64,000 nt of DNA from an uncultured Collinsella sp. (GTDB taxonomy: Bacteria > Actinomycetota > Coriobacteriia > Coriobacteriales > Coriobacteriaceae): NCBI GenBank assembly GCA_958436995.1, contig CAUBMI010000002.1, positions 1 to 64,000 of the forward strand, given 5' to 3'. The notes under the pieces were generated by a model. The model saw nothing but the letters and a program-made list of their open reading frames with translations. It did no database searches and was not told the origin of the DNA. This document shows positions 42,860 to 53,256 of the stretch, piece by piece. The translations under genes were made by a program, and so were the position numbers. Each line of letters begins with the position of its first letter. Position 1 is the first letter of the stretch.

Positions 42860-43087
42860 TGGACAAAAAGGGGCAAATATGAGTACTGTTACCATTTTAG
42901 TAGCAGGCAAAACCACCCAAAATGACGTCCGAGCGGCCCCTACAACCCCCTAAAGCAGCCAACCTGACTGGTTTAAGACATATTGGAGCCAATTTTAATG
43001 AACATACTATCGGCTATGTCCATTATCTTCTTGGATGTAAATGCTCTTCACTTAGCAACAGTACTCATATTTGGCATTTTTTGTCCA
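42860..43087. repeat. Inverted-repeat element (possible MITE)
   Basis: Two 31-base arms (42860-42890 and 43057-43087, inverted) match at 28 of 31 positions; core ATGAGTACTGTT with TGGACAAAAA at the outer end. Interior (166 bases) is AT-rich compared with the surroundings and holds no gene beyond a 26-codon frame starting in the left arm (ATG at 42879) after AAAGGGG. The right arm ends 8 bases before the IS256 element. A non-autonomous mobile element is plausible. The rest of 42626-43094 has no gene. Confidence 0.55.
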
Positions 43088-43094
43088 CTGCCAG

Positions 43095-44601
43095 GTGGCG
43101 CGCGCAGACGTGGTGTAAGAGCGTCCTGAGGTCCGTCGCTGCAAGTCCCGATGTTACTCCTTCTTGAGACCGCGCCTCTCGACTATCTCGTCCACTATCT
43201 CCCTGGCGCGCCGCCCGAGCGCGCGGCGCCTCCCCTCTGTCGGGGCCGGCCTGCCCGCGGGCTCGGCGAAGCCCTCGGCGGCCGAGGCCTCGGAGAACAC
43301 GCGCTGCTGGGACCACTGCCCCTCGGTCTCCATGAGGCTCGCGCACGTCAGGCGCAGCATCGACTCCCTCGAGGGGAAGGACTGCACGACCCTGTAGCGG
43401 CGCTTTATCTCGCGGTTGGCGCGCTCCTGGACGTTGTTGGTGCGGAGCTTGGCCCAGTGCGCCCTGGGGAAGGCCGTGAACGCCAGCGCGGAGTCCTCGG
43501 CCTGCTCGAAGACCTCGCCGGCCCTGGCGGACACCGACGCCACCCAGGGCGCCGCCTCGGCCCACACGCAGCGCGCGAGGTCGGGGTCGTCCTGGTAGAC
43601 CGCGGCGTGCACGAGGTCCCTGACGGCCGCCTTGGAGTCCTCGGGCCTGCCCGAGCAGGCGCTCTGGAGGTTGCGCTGCAGGTGCGTCACGCAGCGCTGC
43701 CAGGCGCAGCCCTGGAACAGGCGCGAGACGGCGGCCACGAGCCCGGCGTGGCTGTCGGAGACCACGAGGCGAACGCCGGCCAGCCCGCGCTCGCGCAGCC
43801 CGCCGAGGAATGCCGCCCAGGAGTCCTCGCTCTCGGTGTCGACCACGTCGCAGCCCAGGAAGTGCTTGCGCCCGTCGGCGCCCAGCCCGATCGCGGTCAC
43901 GACGCCCTGCGAGACGACCGACGAGCCGACCCTGCAGCTCATGTAGGTGGCGTCGAGCCACAGGTAGCAGCACGGCGTGCCCGACAGGTCGCGGCGGCGG
44001 AACTCCGCCACCTCGGCGTCGAGGTCGGAGCAGAGGCTCGAGACCTCCGAGCTCGACAGCGAGGATATGCCCAGCTTGGACGCCACGCGCTCGACCTTGC
44101 GGGTGGACACGCCGCATACGTACATCTCCTGCACGATGGCGGCCACCGAGGTGTCGACGCGCGACCATCGCGCGAGCATGCCCTCGGGGTAGTAGGTGCC
44201 GTGCCTGAGCTTGGGTATCTCGAGCTCCACGTCGCCCACGGCGGTCTTGAGCGACCTGGGGCGGTAGCCGTTGCGGCTGTTCTCCCTGCCGTCGCTGCGC
44301 TCGTTGCGGCCCGCGCCGCACATCTGCTGGGCCTCGGAGTCCATCAGCGCGTTCATCACGCTGCCCAGCACCCTGCACGCGAACTCGCGCGCGTCGCCGC
44401 ACTCCTGCCAAAGCCTCGCCGCCTCGAGGGCCTCGTCACGGCCGAGGCGCAGTACACTCTCTTCTTGGGGCATCGCCTTTCCTTCCATTCGTCACCTTCA
44501 TTACTCCAACGACGAATTCTAGGCGGTGTCCCCTCCCTTTCAAGAAAGGGCGGAGGCGGGGCATGCCCCGCCTCTTACACCACATCTCTGCGCGCTACCC
44601 C
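43095..44601. mobile_element. IS256-family insertion sequence
   Basis: Matching ends are visible: GCGCGCAGACGTGGTGTAAGAG near 43099-43121 and its approximate inverse at 44572-44595. The transposase gene lies between. Exact ends and target duplication cannot be fixed; I see no clear 8-9 bp direct repeat in the flanks. A perfect palindrome AGGCGGGGCATGCCCCGCCT lies inside the right end. Confidence 0.75.
43154..44488 (-). CDS. IS256-family (Mutator-like) transposase
   Basis: 444 residues, full length. The family order is present: N-terminal region with RNGYRPRSLKTAVGDVELEIPKLR, first Asp in LWLDATYM, second Asp in VVSDSHAGL, and the Glu in NNVQERANREIKRR. AAGGTGACGA precedes the ATG; an inner start at 44473 is possible. 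The frame is intact and codon use is extremely GC-rich, more than neighbouring genes, so the element looks recently acquired and probably active. Confidence 0.93.
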   Translation of the reverse strand: MEGKAMPQEESVLRLGRDEALEAARLWQECGDAREFACRVLGSVMNALMDSEAQQMCGAGRNERSDGRENSRNGYRPRSLKTAVGDVELEIPKLRHGTYYPEGMLARWSRVDTSVAAIVQEMYVCGVSTRKVERVASKLGISSLSSSEVSSLCSDLDAEVAEFRRRDLSGTPCCYLWLDATYMSCRVGSSVVSQGVVTAIGLGADGRKHFLGCDVVDTESEDSWAAFLGGLRERGLAGVRLVVSDSHAGLVAAVSRLFQGCAWQRCVTHLQRNLQSACSGRPEDSKAAVRDLVHAAVYQDDPDLARCVWAEAAPWVASVSARAGEVFEQAEDSALAFTAFPRAHWAKLRTNNVQERANREIKRRYRVVQSFPSRESMLRLTCASLMETEGQWSQQRVFSEASAAEGFAEPAGRPAPTEGRRRALGRRAREIVDEIVERRGLKKE

Positions 44602-45348
44602 TCATCTTTATCTGTTTAAAGAAAAAGGACGATATGAAAGAAATCGGAGAATTTGTACCCTTTGGCTTGCTCTTTTACAAACGTATTCCCAATACGTTTT
44701 AACCATGCGACACTCGCCTTAAGGTCGAAATATAAACGAGGCGAGGCCGGACTACGTCACATACCGCAGGACGGGGGCACAGATCAGATTCGCCTATCAT
44801 GAATTCATCTGCGCGATAAAACTGTGCATGCAACTTTACCGCACTATGAACTACATCGTGCGGGACATGAAGGAGTCGACGACCCGCTAGCTTCACCCGC
44901 TTGAAAACACCCGCAAGCGACGGCAGCGTGAAAAGCAATTGGCCTCCGGGGAAACCTCTGCGGAGTTCTCGATCTCCGTATTTGTCGAACTGCCAATTCT
45001 GCCACGCTGCCACTTCCTGCCCGCCGAGGTCATTCCTCAAGCCGCACAGCAGCCCGCCTTCTAAGACCTCAGAGTTCGCCATCGAAGGCGACCTTCCCAG
45101 GCTCCTCACAATCGGCTTGTATGAGGCCCCGCGCCCCAACATCCTCTGGACCGTGTCCCTCTCGTACCTGGTGAGCGAGCCCGCCGTTGGCCCTCGGGGC
45201 CGGCTTCCCGGCCCCGAGAAACACTCGGATGAAGCTACCAATCGAGACGGGGCGCATGATGGGCGGCCGCTGGAATCGCGCCCCACGCCATCTGCCCGCT
45301 CGTGCGATAATCCTCTGCAGAAGTCACCAACAGCAGAGGGAGTTTGTG
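44602..45348. other. Gene-poor stretch holding an IS30 remnant
   Basis: Apart from the transposase fragment at 45053-45175, I see no coding sequence I can support. Long frames on both strands here lack ribosome binding sites and family similarity. The sequence reads like eroded mobile DNA beside the IS256 copy. Confidence 0.5.
45053..45175 (-). pseudogene. Fragment of an IS30-family transposase
   Basis: A 41-residue stretch LTRYERDTVQRMLGRGASYKPIVRSLGRSPS... matches the N-terminal helix-turn-helix of IS30 transposases (usual form LTREER-x-I-x-x-L-L-x-x-G-x-S-x-R-x-IA-x-x-LGRSPSTVSRE). The DDE core is absent. Surrounding residues do not align, so only the fragment survives. Confidence 0.6.
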
Positions 45349-45972
45349 ATGAAGGTTCTTTTGGTCAATGGCAGCCCCAAGGCAAACGGCAACACCGCTC
45401 GCGCGCTCGCCGAAGTCGCCGAGCAACTTAAAGCCGAGGGCATCGACAGCGAGGTATTCCAACTGGGCGCCAAGCCCATCCGCGACTGCATCGGCTGCGG
45501 TCAGTGCGGCAAGCTTGGCGGTCGCTGCACCTTTGACGACGACGTGGTGAACGAGCTCATCGCTGCCGCCGAGCAGGCAGACGGTTTTGTCTTTGGCTCC
45601 CCCGTCTACTATGCGCATCCCAGCGGACGCATCCTCTCGGCTCTCGACCGCGCATTCTATGCTGGCAGCAAGGCCTTTGTGCACAAGCCGGGTGCCGCGG
45701 TCGCCGTCGCCCGTCGCGGCGGCACGTCGACCACCTTCGATGTACTCAACAAATACTTCACTATCAACCAGATGCCCGTGGTGGCCTCCACATACTGGAA
45801 CAACGTCTTTGGTGCCATGCCGGGCGAGGCCGCCCAGGACGCCGAGGGCCTGGCCACCATGCGCAACATCGGCAAGAACATGGCTTGGCTCCTGCATTGT
45901 ATCGAGGCAGGACAGGCTGCCGGCATCGAAGCCCCCGAAGCCGATCGCGAGCGCACCAACTTCATTCGTTAG
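45349..45972 (+). CDS. Flavodoxin-like NAD(P)H:FMN oxidoreductase
   Basis: 207 residues with the flavodoxin/NADPH-dependent FMN reductase start VLLVNGSPKANGNTARAL and FGSPVYYAHPSGRILSALDR. The motif CIGCGQCGKLGGRC (residues 46-59) has ferredoxin-like cysteines seen in iron-sulphur flavoproteins. It reduces small substrates in the cytoplasm; the physiological one is unknown. AGAGGGAG precedes the ATG at 45349. The ArsC-like gene starts 12 bases after its stop, so the two are cotranscribed. Confidence 0.9.
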   Translation: MKVLLVNGSPKANGNTARALAEVAEQLKAEGIDSEVFQLGAKPIRDCIGCGQCGKLGGRCTFDDDVVNELIAAAEQADGFVFGSPVYYAHPSGRILSALDRAFYAGSKAFVHKPGAAVAVARRGGTSTTFDVLNKYFTINQMPVVASTYWNNVFGAMPGEAAQDAEGLATMRNIGKNMAWLLHCIEAGQAAGIEAPEADRERTNFIR

Positions 45973-45983
45973 AACGGCGGAAC

Positions 45984-46325
45984 ATGAATATCCAGATTTT
46001 TGGCACCAAGAAGTCCTTCGATACCAAGAAGGCCCAGCGCTATTTTAAGGAGCGCCGCATCAAGGTGCAGTTTATCGACCTTAAGGAAAAGGAGATGAGC
46101 AAAGGCGAGCTCACGAGCGTGATGCAGGCGGTCGGCGGCATCGACAAGCTGCTCAACCCCAAGGCCAAGGACGAGGAGACGCTCGCGCTCATCCAGCACC
46201 TCACCCCTAGCCAGCGCTTCGACAAGTTGCTCGAGAACCAGCAGGTTCTAGCCGAGCCCATCGTGCGCAACGGCAAAAAGGCCACCGTCGGTTATTGCCC
46301 CGATGTATGGGGAGCCTGGGAGTAG
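45984..46325 (+). CDS. ArsC/Spx-family protein
   Basis: 113 residues with the thioredoxin-like ArsC fold: IQIFGTKKSFDTKKAQRYFKERRIKVQFIDL at the start and LAEPIVRNGKKATVGYCPDVWG at the end. The catalytic CxxS/CxxC near residue 10 of true arsenate reductases is replaced by KKSFD, so reductase activity is unlikely. A regulatory or uncharacterised role is more likely. Second gene of the flavodoxin operon. Confidence 0.85.
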   Translation: MNIQIFGTKKSFDTKKAQRYFKERRIKVQFIDLKEKEMSKGELTSVMQAVGGIDKLLNPKAKDEETLALIQHLTPSQRFDKLLENQQVLAEPIVRNGKKATVGYCPDVWGAWE

Positions 46326-46411
46326 CCTGTGTTATTTGCCGGCGCGTGGGTATAAGAGCAGGCGTTTGGCATAAGATTCAACTGTAAGCCATGTCTAACA
46401 AAGGAGGGCAC

Positions 46412-47542
46412 ATGCCCAACAAACCCGTGAAGATCATCATGCTTACCGGATACCTCGGTGCCGGCAAGACCACACTGCTCAACCACATCCTCGCTAACGA
46501 CGGCGGCATCCGCGCCGCCGTGATCGTCAACGATATCGGCGAGATCAACGTCGACGCCAGCCTCATCGCCGACGGCGGCCTTTCCGAGACCGACGACCTC
46601 ATCCCGCTCACCAACGGCTGCATCTGCTGCACGCTTTCGGACGACCTTGCCAACCAGCTGCAGGGCATCGCCGATTCGGGCAAGTTCGACTACATCATCA
46701 TCGAGGCTTCGGGTATCTGCGAGCCTATCCCCATCGCCTACACCATCTCGAGCTTCTGCGACGAGGCCAAGGTGGGCGGCCAGCCCAAGCTTGCACTCGA
46801 CAACATCGTGGCTGTGGTCGATTGCGCCCGCATGTACGACGAGTTCAACGGCGGCCGCGACCTGTTGGCCGAGGATATCGACGAGGACGACATCGAGAGC
46901 CTGCTCATCCAGCAGATCGAGTTCTGCTCCACGCTGATCCTCAACAAGACCGACACCGTGACGCCTGAGCAAATCGCCGAGCTGAAGGCCATCGTACGCA
47001 GTCTGCAGAAGGACGCCGTGATCGTCGAGGCCCAAAACGGCGAGGTCCCCATGGAGGAACTGCTCGATACCGACCGCTTCGACTTTATGCGCGCCTACAA
47101 CTCCGCCGCTTGGATCGAGGCCATGGAGCATCCCGAGGAGCACGACGACCCCGAGGTGCTCGAGTACGACATCGAGACCTTTGTGTACTCGCGCCGCAAG
47201 CCGTTTGACCTGCAGAAGTTCACCGATTTTGTTGAGCAGGAGTGGCCCGACGAGGTCATTCGCGTCAAGGGCCCGCTGTGGCAGACCGGCAATCCGGACA
47301 TGTGCTACATGTTTGAGCAGGCCGGCCACCAGATGCGCCTGATGGAAAACGGCCTGTTTGTCGATTCTGCGCCCGAGGGCGAGAAGCAGAAGATTATCGA
47401 CGAGAACCCCGAGATCATGCAGATTTGGGACGACGAGACGGGCGACCGCATGACGAGCCTGTGCATCATCGGGCGTCACATGGACAAGGACGCGCTCATC
47501 GCCGCCCTCGATGCCTGCCTGACCGACTGGCACCGCGCCTAG
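46412..47542 (+). CDS. CobW/COG0523-family metal-chaperone GTPase
   Basis: 376 residues. Walker A GYLGAGKTTLLNH, the metal-binding motif GCICC (GCICCTL, near residue 70), the base-recognition NKTD and a C-terminal CobW domain with acidic patches are all present. Such proteins insert zinc, cobalt or nickel into target proteins using GTP. AAAGGAGG precedes the ATG at 46412. Single-gene unit; no zinc-uptake gene or Zur box is visible nearby, so the metal is not indicated. Confidence 0.92.
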   Translation: MPNKPVKIIMLTGYLGAGKTTLLNHILANDGGIRAAVIVNDIGEINVDASLIADGGLSETDDLIPLTNGCICCTLSDDLANQLQGIADSGKFDYIIIEASGICEPIPIAYTISSFCDEAKVGGQPKLALDNIVAVVDCARMYDEFNGGRDLLAEDIDEDDIESLLIQQIEFCSTLILNKTDTVTPEQIAELKAIVRSLQKDAVIVEAQNGEVPMEELLDTDRFDFMRAYNSAAWIEAMEHPEEHDDPEVLEYDIETFVYSRRKPFDLQKFTDFVEQEWPDEVIRVKGPLWQTGNPDMCYMFEQAGHQMRLMENGLFVDSAPEGEKQKIIDENPEIMQIWDDETGDRMTSLCIIGRHMDKDALIAALDACLTDWHRA

Positions 47543-47580
47543 GTTATCAAAGCGGGCGTTTTCCGCCCACGTAACCGCCT

Positions 47581-47617
47581 AACCACCACGAAGGTGCCTG
47601 TCCCCTTCGTGGTGGTT
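47581..47617. repeat. CCACAAAGG-type palindrome with compensatory change
   Basis: AACCACCACGAAGG and CCTTCGTGGTGGTT around TGCCTGTCC. Compared with other copies both arms carry one matched change (A to G left, T to C right), so pairing is kept. It lies between the CobW gene and trmL. Confidence 0.78.
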
Positions 47618-47641
47618 TTTCATTCTGAGCCAAGGAGATTC

Positions 47642-48241
47642 ATGTTCAATATCGTGCTGTATGCACCCGAGATTCCGGCCAATACGGGCAATATCGGCCG
47701 CACCTGCGTGGTTACTGGCGCCCGCCTGCATCTGGTAGAGCCGCTGGGCTTTTCGCTCGACGACAAGACGGTGCGTCGCGCCGGCCTGAGCTACTGGCAA
47801 AACTTGGACGTGACGACCTATGCCAGCTGGGAGGATTTCCTTGTGCGCAACGACCTCTCCCCTGCCGACGAGCGCCTGCATCTGCTGACCAAAAAGGCAC
47901 GCCGCACCTATGCGCAAAGCACCTACCGCGACGGTGACTATCTGGTCTTTGGCAGCGAGAGCTCGGGGATTCCCGAAGACCTGCTTGCTGCGGCGCCCGC
48001 GCGCTGCGAGCGCATCCCGATGCTGCGCGATTGCGACTCACTCGATAACGCCGAGGCTTGGGAAGCCCACGAGGAGGCGCTCGGACATACCGAGGACAGC
48101 CACGAAGCCATCCTTCGGCAGGATATCTGCGGCAACTTTATCGACCCGGCCGACTACCGCATTAGTGCACTCAACCTCTCCAACAGCGCCGCCATCGTCC
48201 TCTACGAGGCCCTCCGCCAGACAGACTTCCCCGGCATGTGA
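47642..48241 (+). CDS. trmL: tRNA (cytidine/uridine-34 2'-O)-methyltransferase with an insertion
   Basis: SPOUT methyltransferase for the wobble base of certain Leu tRNAs. 199 residues against about 155-160 in the family; the SPOUT core is intact (NIVLYAPEIPANTGNIGRTC; LVFGSESSGIPEDLL; ALNLSNSAAIVLYEALRQ). The extra length is an acidic segment at about residues 128-172 in the normally short loop before the knot. AAGGAG precedes the ATG. Its TGA stop lies inside the palindrome at 48236. Confidence 0.92.
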   Translation: MFNIVLYAPEIPANTGNIGRTCVVTGARLHLVEPLGFSLDDKTVRRAGLSYWQNLDVTTYASWEDFLVRNDLSPADERLHLLTKKARRTYAQSTYRDGDYLVFGSESSGIPEDLLAAAPARCERIPMLRDCDSLDNAEAWEAHEEALGHTEDSHEAILRQDICGNFIDPADYRISALNLSNSAAIVLYEALRQTDFPGM

Positions 48242-48266
48242 CAAAGGGACTGTCCCTTTGTCACAT
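48236..48266. repeat. TGTGACAAAGGGA palindrome, copy 1
   Basis: ATGTGACAAAGGGAC and GTCCCTTTGTCACAT arms around one central base. The trmL stop codon is the TGA within the left arm. Confidence 0.85.
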
Positions 48267-48352
48267 TGATGCACCAAATAACGAGCCGTCGCTTTTAATC
48301 AGAATTAACTAGAATAAAATGGAGTTAAACGGCGATGTGAAAGGAGAGCCTT

Positions 48353-49453
48353 GTGGAATATCTCGAGAACCCGTTTACCCCCAGTTTTGGTGAGGTTCCT
48401 GCCCATCTCGCCGGCAGACAACAGATTATTCGGGATTTGGACCGTGCCTTCTTGAGCCAGCGTAGACGCCCGGAATTGACCTCGATCTTCTCAGGCGCGC
48501 GTGGAACCGGTAAAACCGCTCTCATGTCGTCGCTCGCGACAAGGGCGGAATCCCACGGCTGGATAGCGGTAAAGACGACCGCGCTCTCGGGAATGCTTGA
48601 GGAAATCGAGCTCGGGGCGAAACGTGCTGCAGGTCATCTCATCAACCCGTCTAACAACTTCGAAGTCACCGGTCTCGGAATCGCGCCGCTCGGCAGTATC
48701 GAGGTCAATCGCGTTCACGATGCCTCGACTTGGCGTTATCGCATGAGCGACATCATCGACCAGCTCAACGAAACGGGCACCGGTCTGCTCGTCACGGTTG
48801 ATGAGGTCGACCCGACGCTCGACGAGATGATCCAGCTCGCAGCCACGTATCAGCACTTTGTGACCGATGGGAAACGCGTCGCTCTACTCATGGCGGGACT
48901 TCCCAACAACGTCTCGACGTTGCTGAACCACAAGACGGTCTCGTTCCTTCGTCGCGCCCAGCAATATCATCTGGGGCGTATCGCCGACTACGATGTACGC
49001 GAGGCCTTGATCCGAACGATCCAGGAAAACGACCGTCTGGCGGATGCCGAGGGAATCGATAAGGCCGTTCGCTCGATTTCGGGCTTTCCTTTCCTTTTGC
49101 AGCTTGTGGGCTACCGCGCCTGGGATCTCACGAGCAACTCGAGGGAAATATCATCTCGCGACTTTGACCAGGGAATCAAAATCGCACGCGACGAAATGGA
49201 CGACCGGATCCTCGCAGCGACCTATCGGGAACTCACTGCGGAGGACAAGCGTTTTCTCATCGCCATGCTCGATGACGAGGAAGAGTCCACCACCGCTGAC
49301 CTTGTCGAGCGCCTTAAGCGTTCGCCGCAACAGGTCTCCCGCTACCGACGCCGCATGATAGACGCCGGCATCATTGGAGAACGCGGGCGCGGAATCGTCG
49401 CTTTTGAATTACCGTTCTTCCGCGACTATCTCGCCGCTCAATGCGTGAAATAG
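48353..49453 (+). CDS. AAA ATPase with winged-helix-like C-terminus (copy 1)
   Basis: 366 residues beginning at a GTG after AAAGGAGAG. Walker A GARGTGKTALM (near 45-55), Walker B LLVTVDEVDPTL (near 145), sensor-like FLRRAQQYHLGRI, and a C-terminal winged-helix region (ESTTADLVERLKRSPQQVSRYRRRMIDAG). It looks like the archaeal-type AAA/STAND-like ATPases. A paralogue lies at 52041 with the same LRRAQQ motif. Codon use is less GC-biased than nearby housekeeping genes. Function unknown; possibly a regulator or defence protein. Confidence 0.8.
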   Translation: MEYLENPFTPSFGEVPAHLAGRQQIIRDLDRAFLSQRRRPELTSIFSGARGTGKTALMSSLATRAESHGWIAVKTTALSGMLEEIELGAKRAAGHLINPSNNFEVTGLGIAPLGSIEVNRVHDASTWRYRMSDIIDQLNETGTGLLVTVDEVDPTLDEMIQLAATYQHFVTDGKRVALLMAGLPNNVSTLLNHKTVSFLRRAQQYHLGRIADYDVREALIRTIQENDRLADAEGIDKAVRSISGFPFLLQLVGYRAWDLTSNSREISSRDFDQGIKIARDEMDDRILAATYRELTAEDKRFLIAMLDDEEESTTADLVERLKRSPQQVSRYRRRMIDAGIIGERGRGIVAFELPFFRDYLAAQCVK

Positions 49454-49460
49454 GCATCGG

Positions 49461-49491
49461 ATGTGACAAAGGGACAGTCCCTTTGTCACAT
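49461..49491. repeat. TGTGACAAAGGGA palindrome, copy 2
   Basis: Same arms as copy 1. It lies 8 bases after the ATPase stop and 5 before the UvrA-like stop, between convergent genes. Confidence 0.85.
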
Positions 49492-49495
49492 TCGG

Positions 49496-51988
<2,493 letters not shown>

Positions 51989-52010
51989 CGCTCCCCTTCC
52001 TGTTAATCGA

Positions 52011-52041
52011 ATGTGACAAAGGGACAGTCCCTTTGTCACAT
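52011..52041. repeat. TGTGACAAAGGGA palindrome, copy 3
   Basis: Identical to copy 2. Its right end touches the stop codon of the AAA ATPase gene at 52041; the UvrA-like start is 23 bases to the left. Confidence 0.85.
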
Positions 52042-53159
52042 CACTCGTGCCATAAAACACGATCGCGAATGTACTTGCCCAGCATAGGCACGCTAAACCG
52101 GACGAGACCGTATCCGGCGGCCTCGATGACGCGCTCGCGAATTAAGCTTGCGCGATATTTACTCGCCCAGCTCTGGGTGCGGTCGCAGCGCTCAATGATA
52201 TCCGCCATGCGCGTCAGCTTGCCCTCGTCAACCGCCATAGCCTCGATAAAGAGGCGCTGTGGGGTGCGTAGCCCGTAATACAGAGGCGCGTCAACCGCTT
52301 CGTAGAACTCAGAGACGGCATCCGCATGACCAACCTCGACATCGCACCCTTCAATGACCTGCGAGCCACGCCGGACAGCAGACCGCCACATGTAATATCC
52401 CACCAGCTGAACCATATAGGGATGCCCCATGCTCTTGTGCGCTGCAAGGTCCGCCGTCCCCGCATCAACGCAAAGACCGGCACACTCGACCGTCTGGATA
52501 TACGAATCGCGCACCTTGGGCAAAGAAATCGTCCCCAACGTACGCTGCTGGGCACGTCGCAAAAACGTCACGCTCGGCTCTTCGAGCAGATCGTCAACCA
52601 TGCTGGGCAAGCCGGCAAAGACCAGCGCAAGACCGCGCTGGTCGCTATCGGGCAAGCCCGTGGCATCCTGGTCTCCGAGCACCTGCTGATAGAGAACGGC
52701 AAGAGCCGCCAGTTCCTCGATTGACGCAGATTGTGCCTCGTCAATCGCAAACAGTATGCCCTTGCCTGGACCGAGCTTCTTGAGGCGCTCGTTGACCAGT
52801 CCTCGCAACGTCTCACCCTTTGCTCGCGCCGCCTCGACCGACATCCGGCCAAACGACGGACCGAATTCCATTGACGTCACAACGGGCTTATTCGAGCGAA
52901 GCGCGTCGGCCAAGCGGTCGCATAAACCAAGCGAAGCGGAATCGGAGACAACCGCCCATCTGCGCTCACTGGCGAGACGCTGCAGCTCCCGCAGGAGAAC
53001 TGTTTTGCCACAGCCGCGGTTTCCTGTAATGAGCATGAGTCTGCCCGGCGCTCCCGCGCCGTTATCGAGCCCTTCCTCAAAATCTTCGATGACCGACTCG
53101 CGACCGATGAGCACCGGAGGTCGCTTACCAGCCGTTGGCTTAAAGGGATTTGGATTCAT
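52041..53159 (-). CDS. AAA ATPase with winged-helix-like C-terminus (copy 2)
   Basis: 372 residues. Walker A GNRGCGKTVLL, Walker B ILFAIDEAQSA and the arm SVTFLRRAQQRTLGTISL match the paralogue at 48353 in order. GAGGAGG precedes the ATG. It lies directly upstream of the UvrA-like gene on the same strand. Divergence from copy 1 is large, so this is an old duplication or two arrivals of one family. Function unknown. Confidence 0.8.
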   Translation of the reverse strand: MNPNPFKPTAGKRPPVLIGRESVIEDFEEGLDNGAGAPGRLMLITGNRGCGKTVLLRELQRLASERRWAVVSDSASLGLCDRLADALRSNKPVVTSMEFGPSFGRMSVEAARAKGETLRGLVNERLKKLGPGKGILFAIDEAQSASIEELAALAVLYQQVLGDQDATGLPDSDQRGLALVFAGLPSMVDDLLEEPSVTFLRRAQQRTLGTISLPKVRDSYIQTVECAGLCVDAGTADLAAHKSMGHPYMVQLVGYYMWRSAVRRGSQVIEGCDVEVGHADAVSEFYEAVDAPLYYGLRTPQRLFIEAMAVDEGKLTRMADIIERCDRTQSWASKYRASLIRERVIEAAGYGLVRFSVPMLGKYIRDRVLWHE

Positions 53160-53227
53160 GTCGGCCTCCTCGGATTGGCAAACGCTGGTAATAGTTATAC
53201 CAACTTATACCGAGTTATACCAACTGA

Positions 53228-53256
53228 ATGTGACAAACGGACTGTCCCTTTGTCAC
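53228..53256. repeat. TGTGACAAAGGGA palindrome, copy 4
   Basis: One arm has a C for G (aaacgga against aaaggga), leaving one unpaired position. The stop codon of the TetM-like gene is the TGA inside it (minus strand). Confidence 0.8.

Noticed and set aside
42879..42953. 26-codon ORF in the inverted-repeat element
   Set aside because: It has a possible ribosome binding site, but the start lies in the repeat arm and the right arm gives only a five-codon frame; no support for a gene.
44901..45431. 176-codon frame on the plus strand
   Set aside because: No ribosome binding site, no family similarity, and it overlaps the supported start of the flavodoxin-like gene at 45349 in another frame.
45984..46325. 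Arsenate reductase activity
   Set aside because: The catalytic Cys near the N-terminus is not present in KKSFD, and there is no ars gene nearby.
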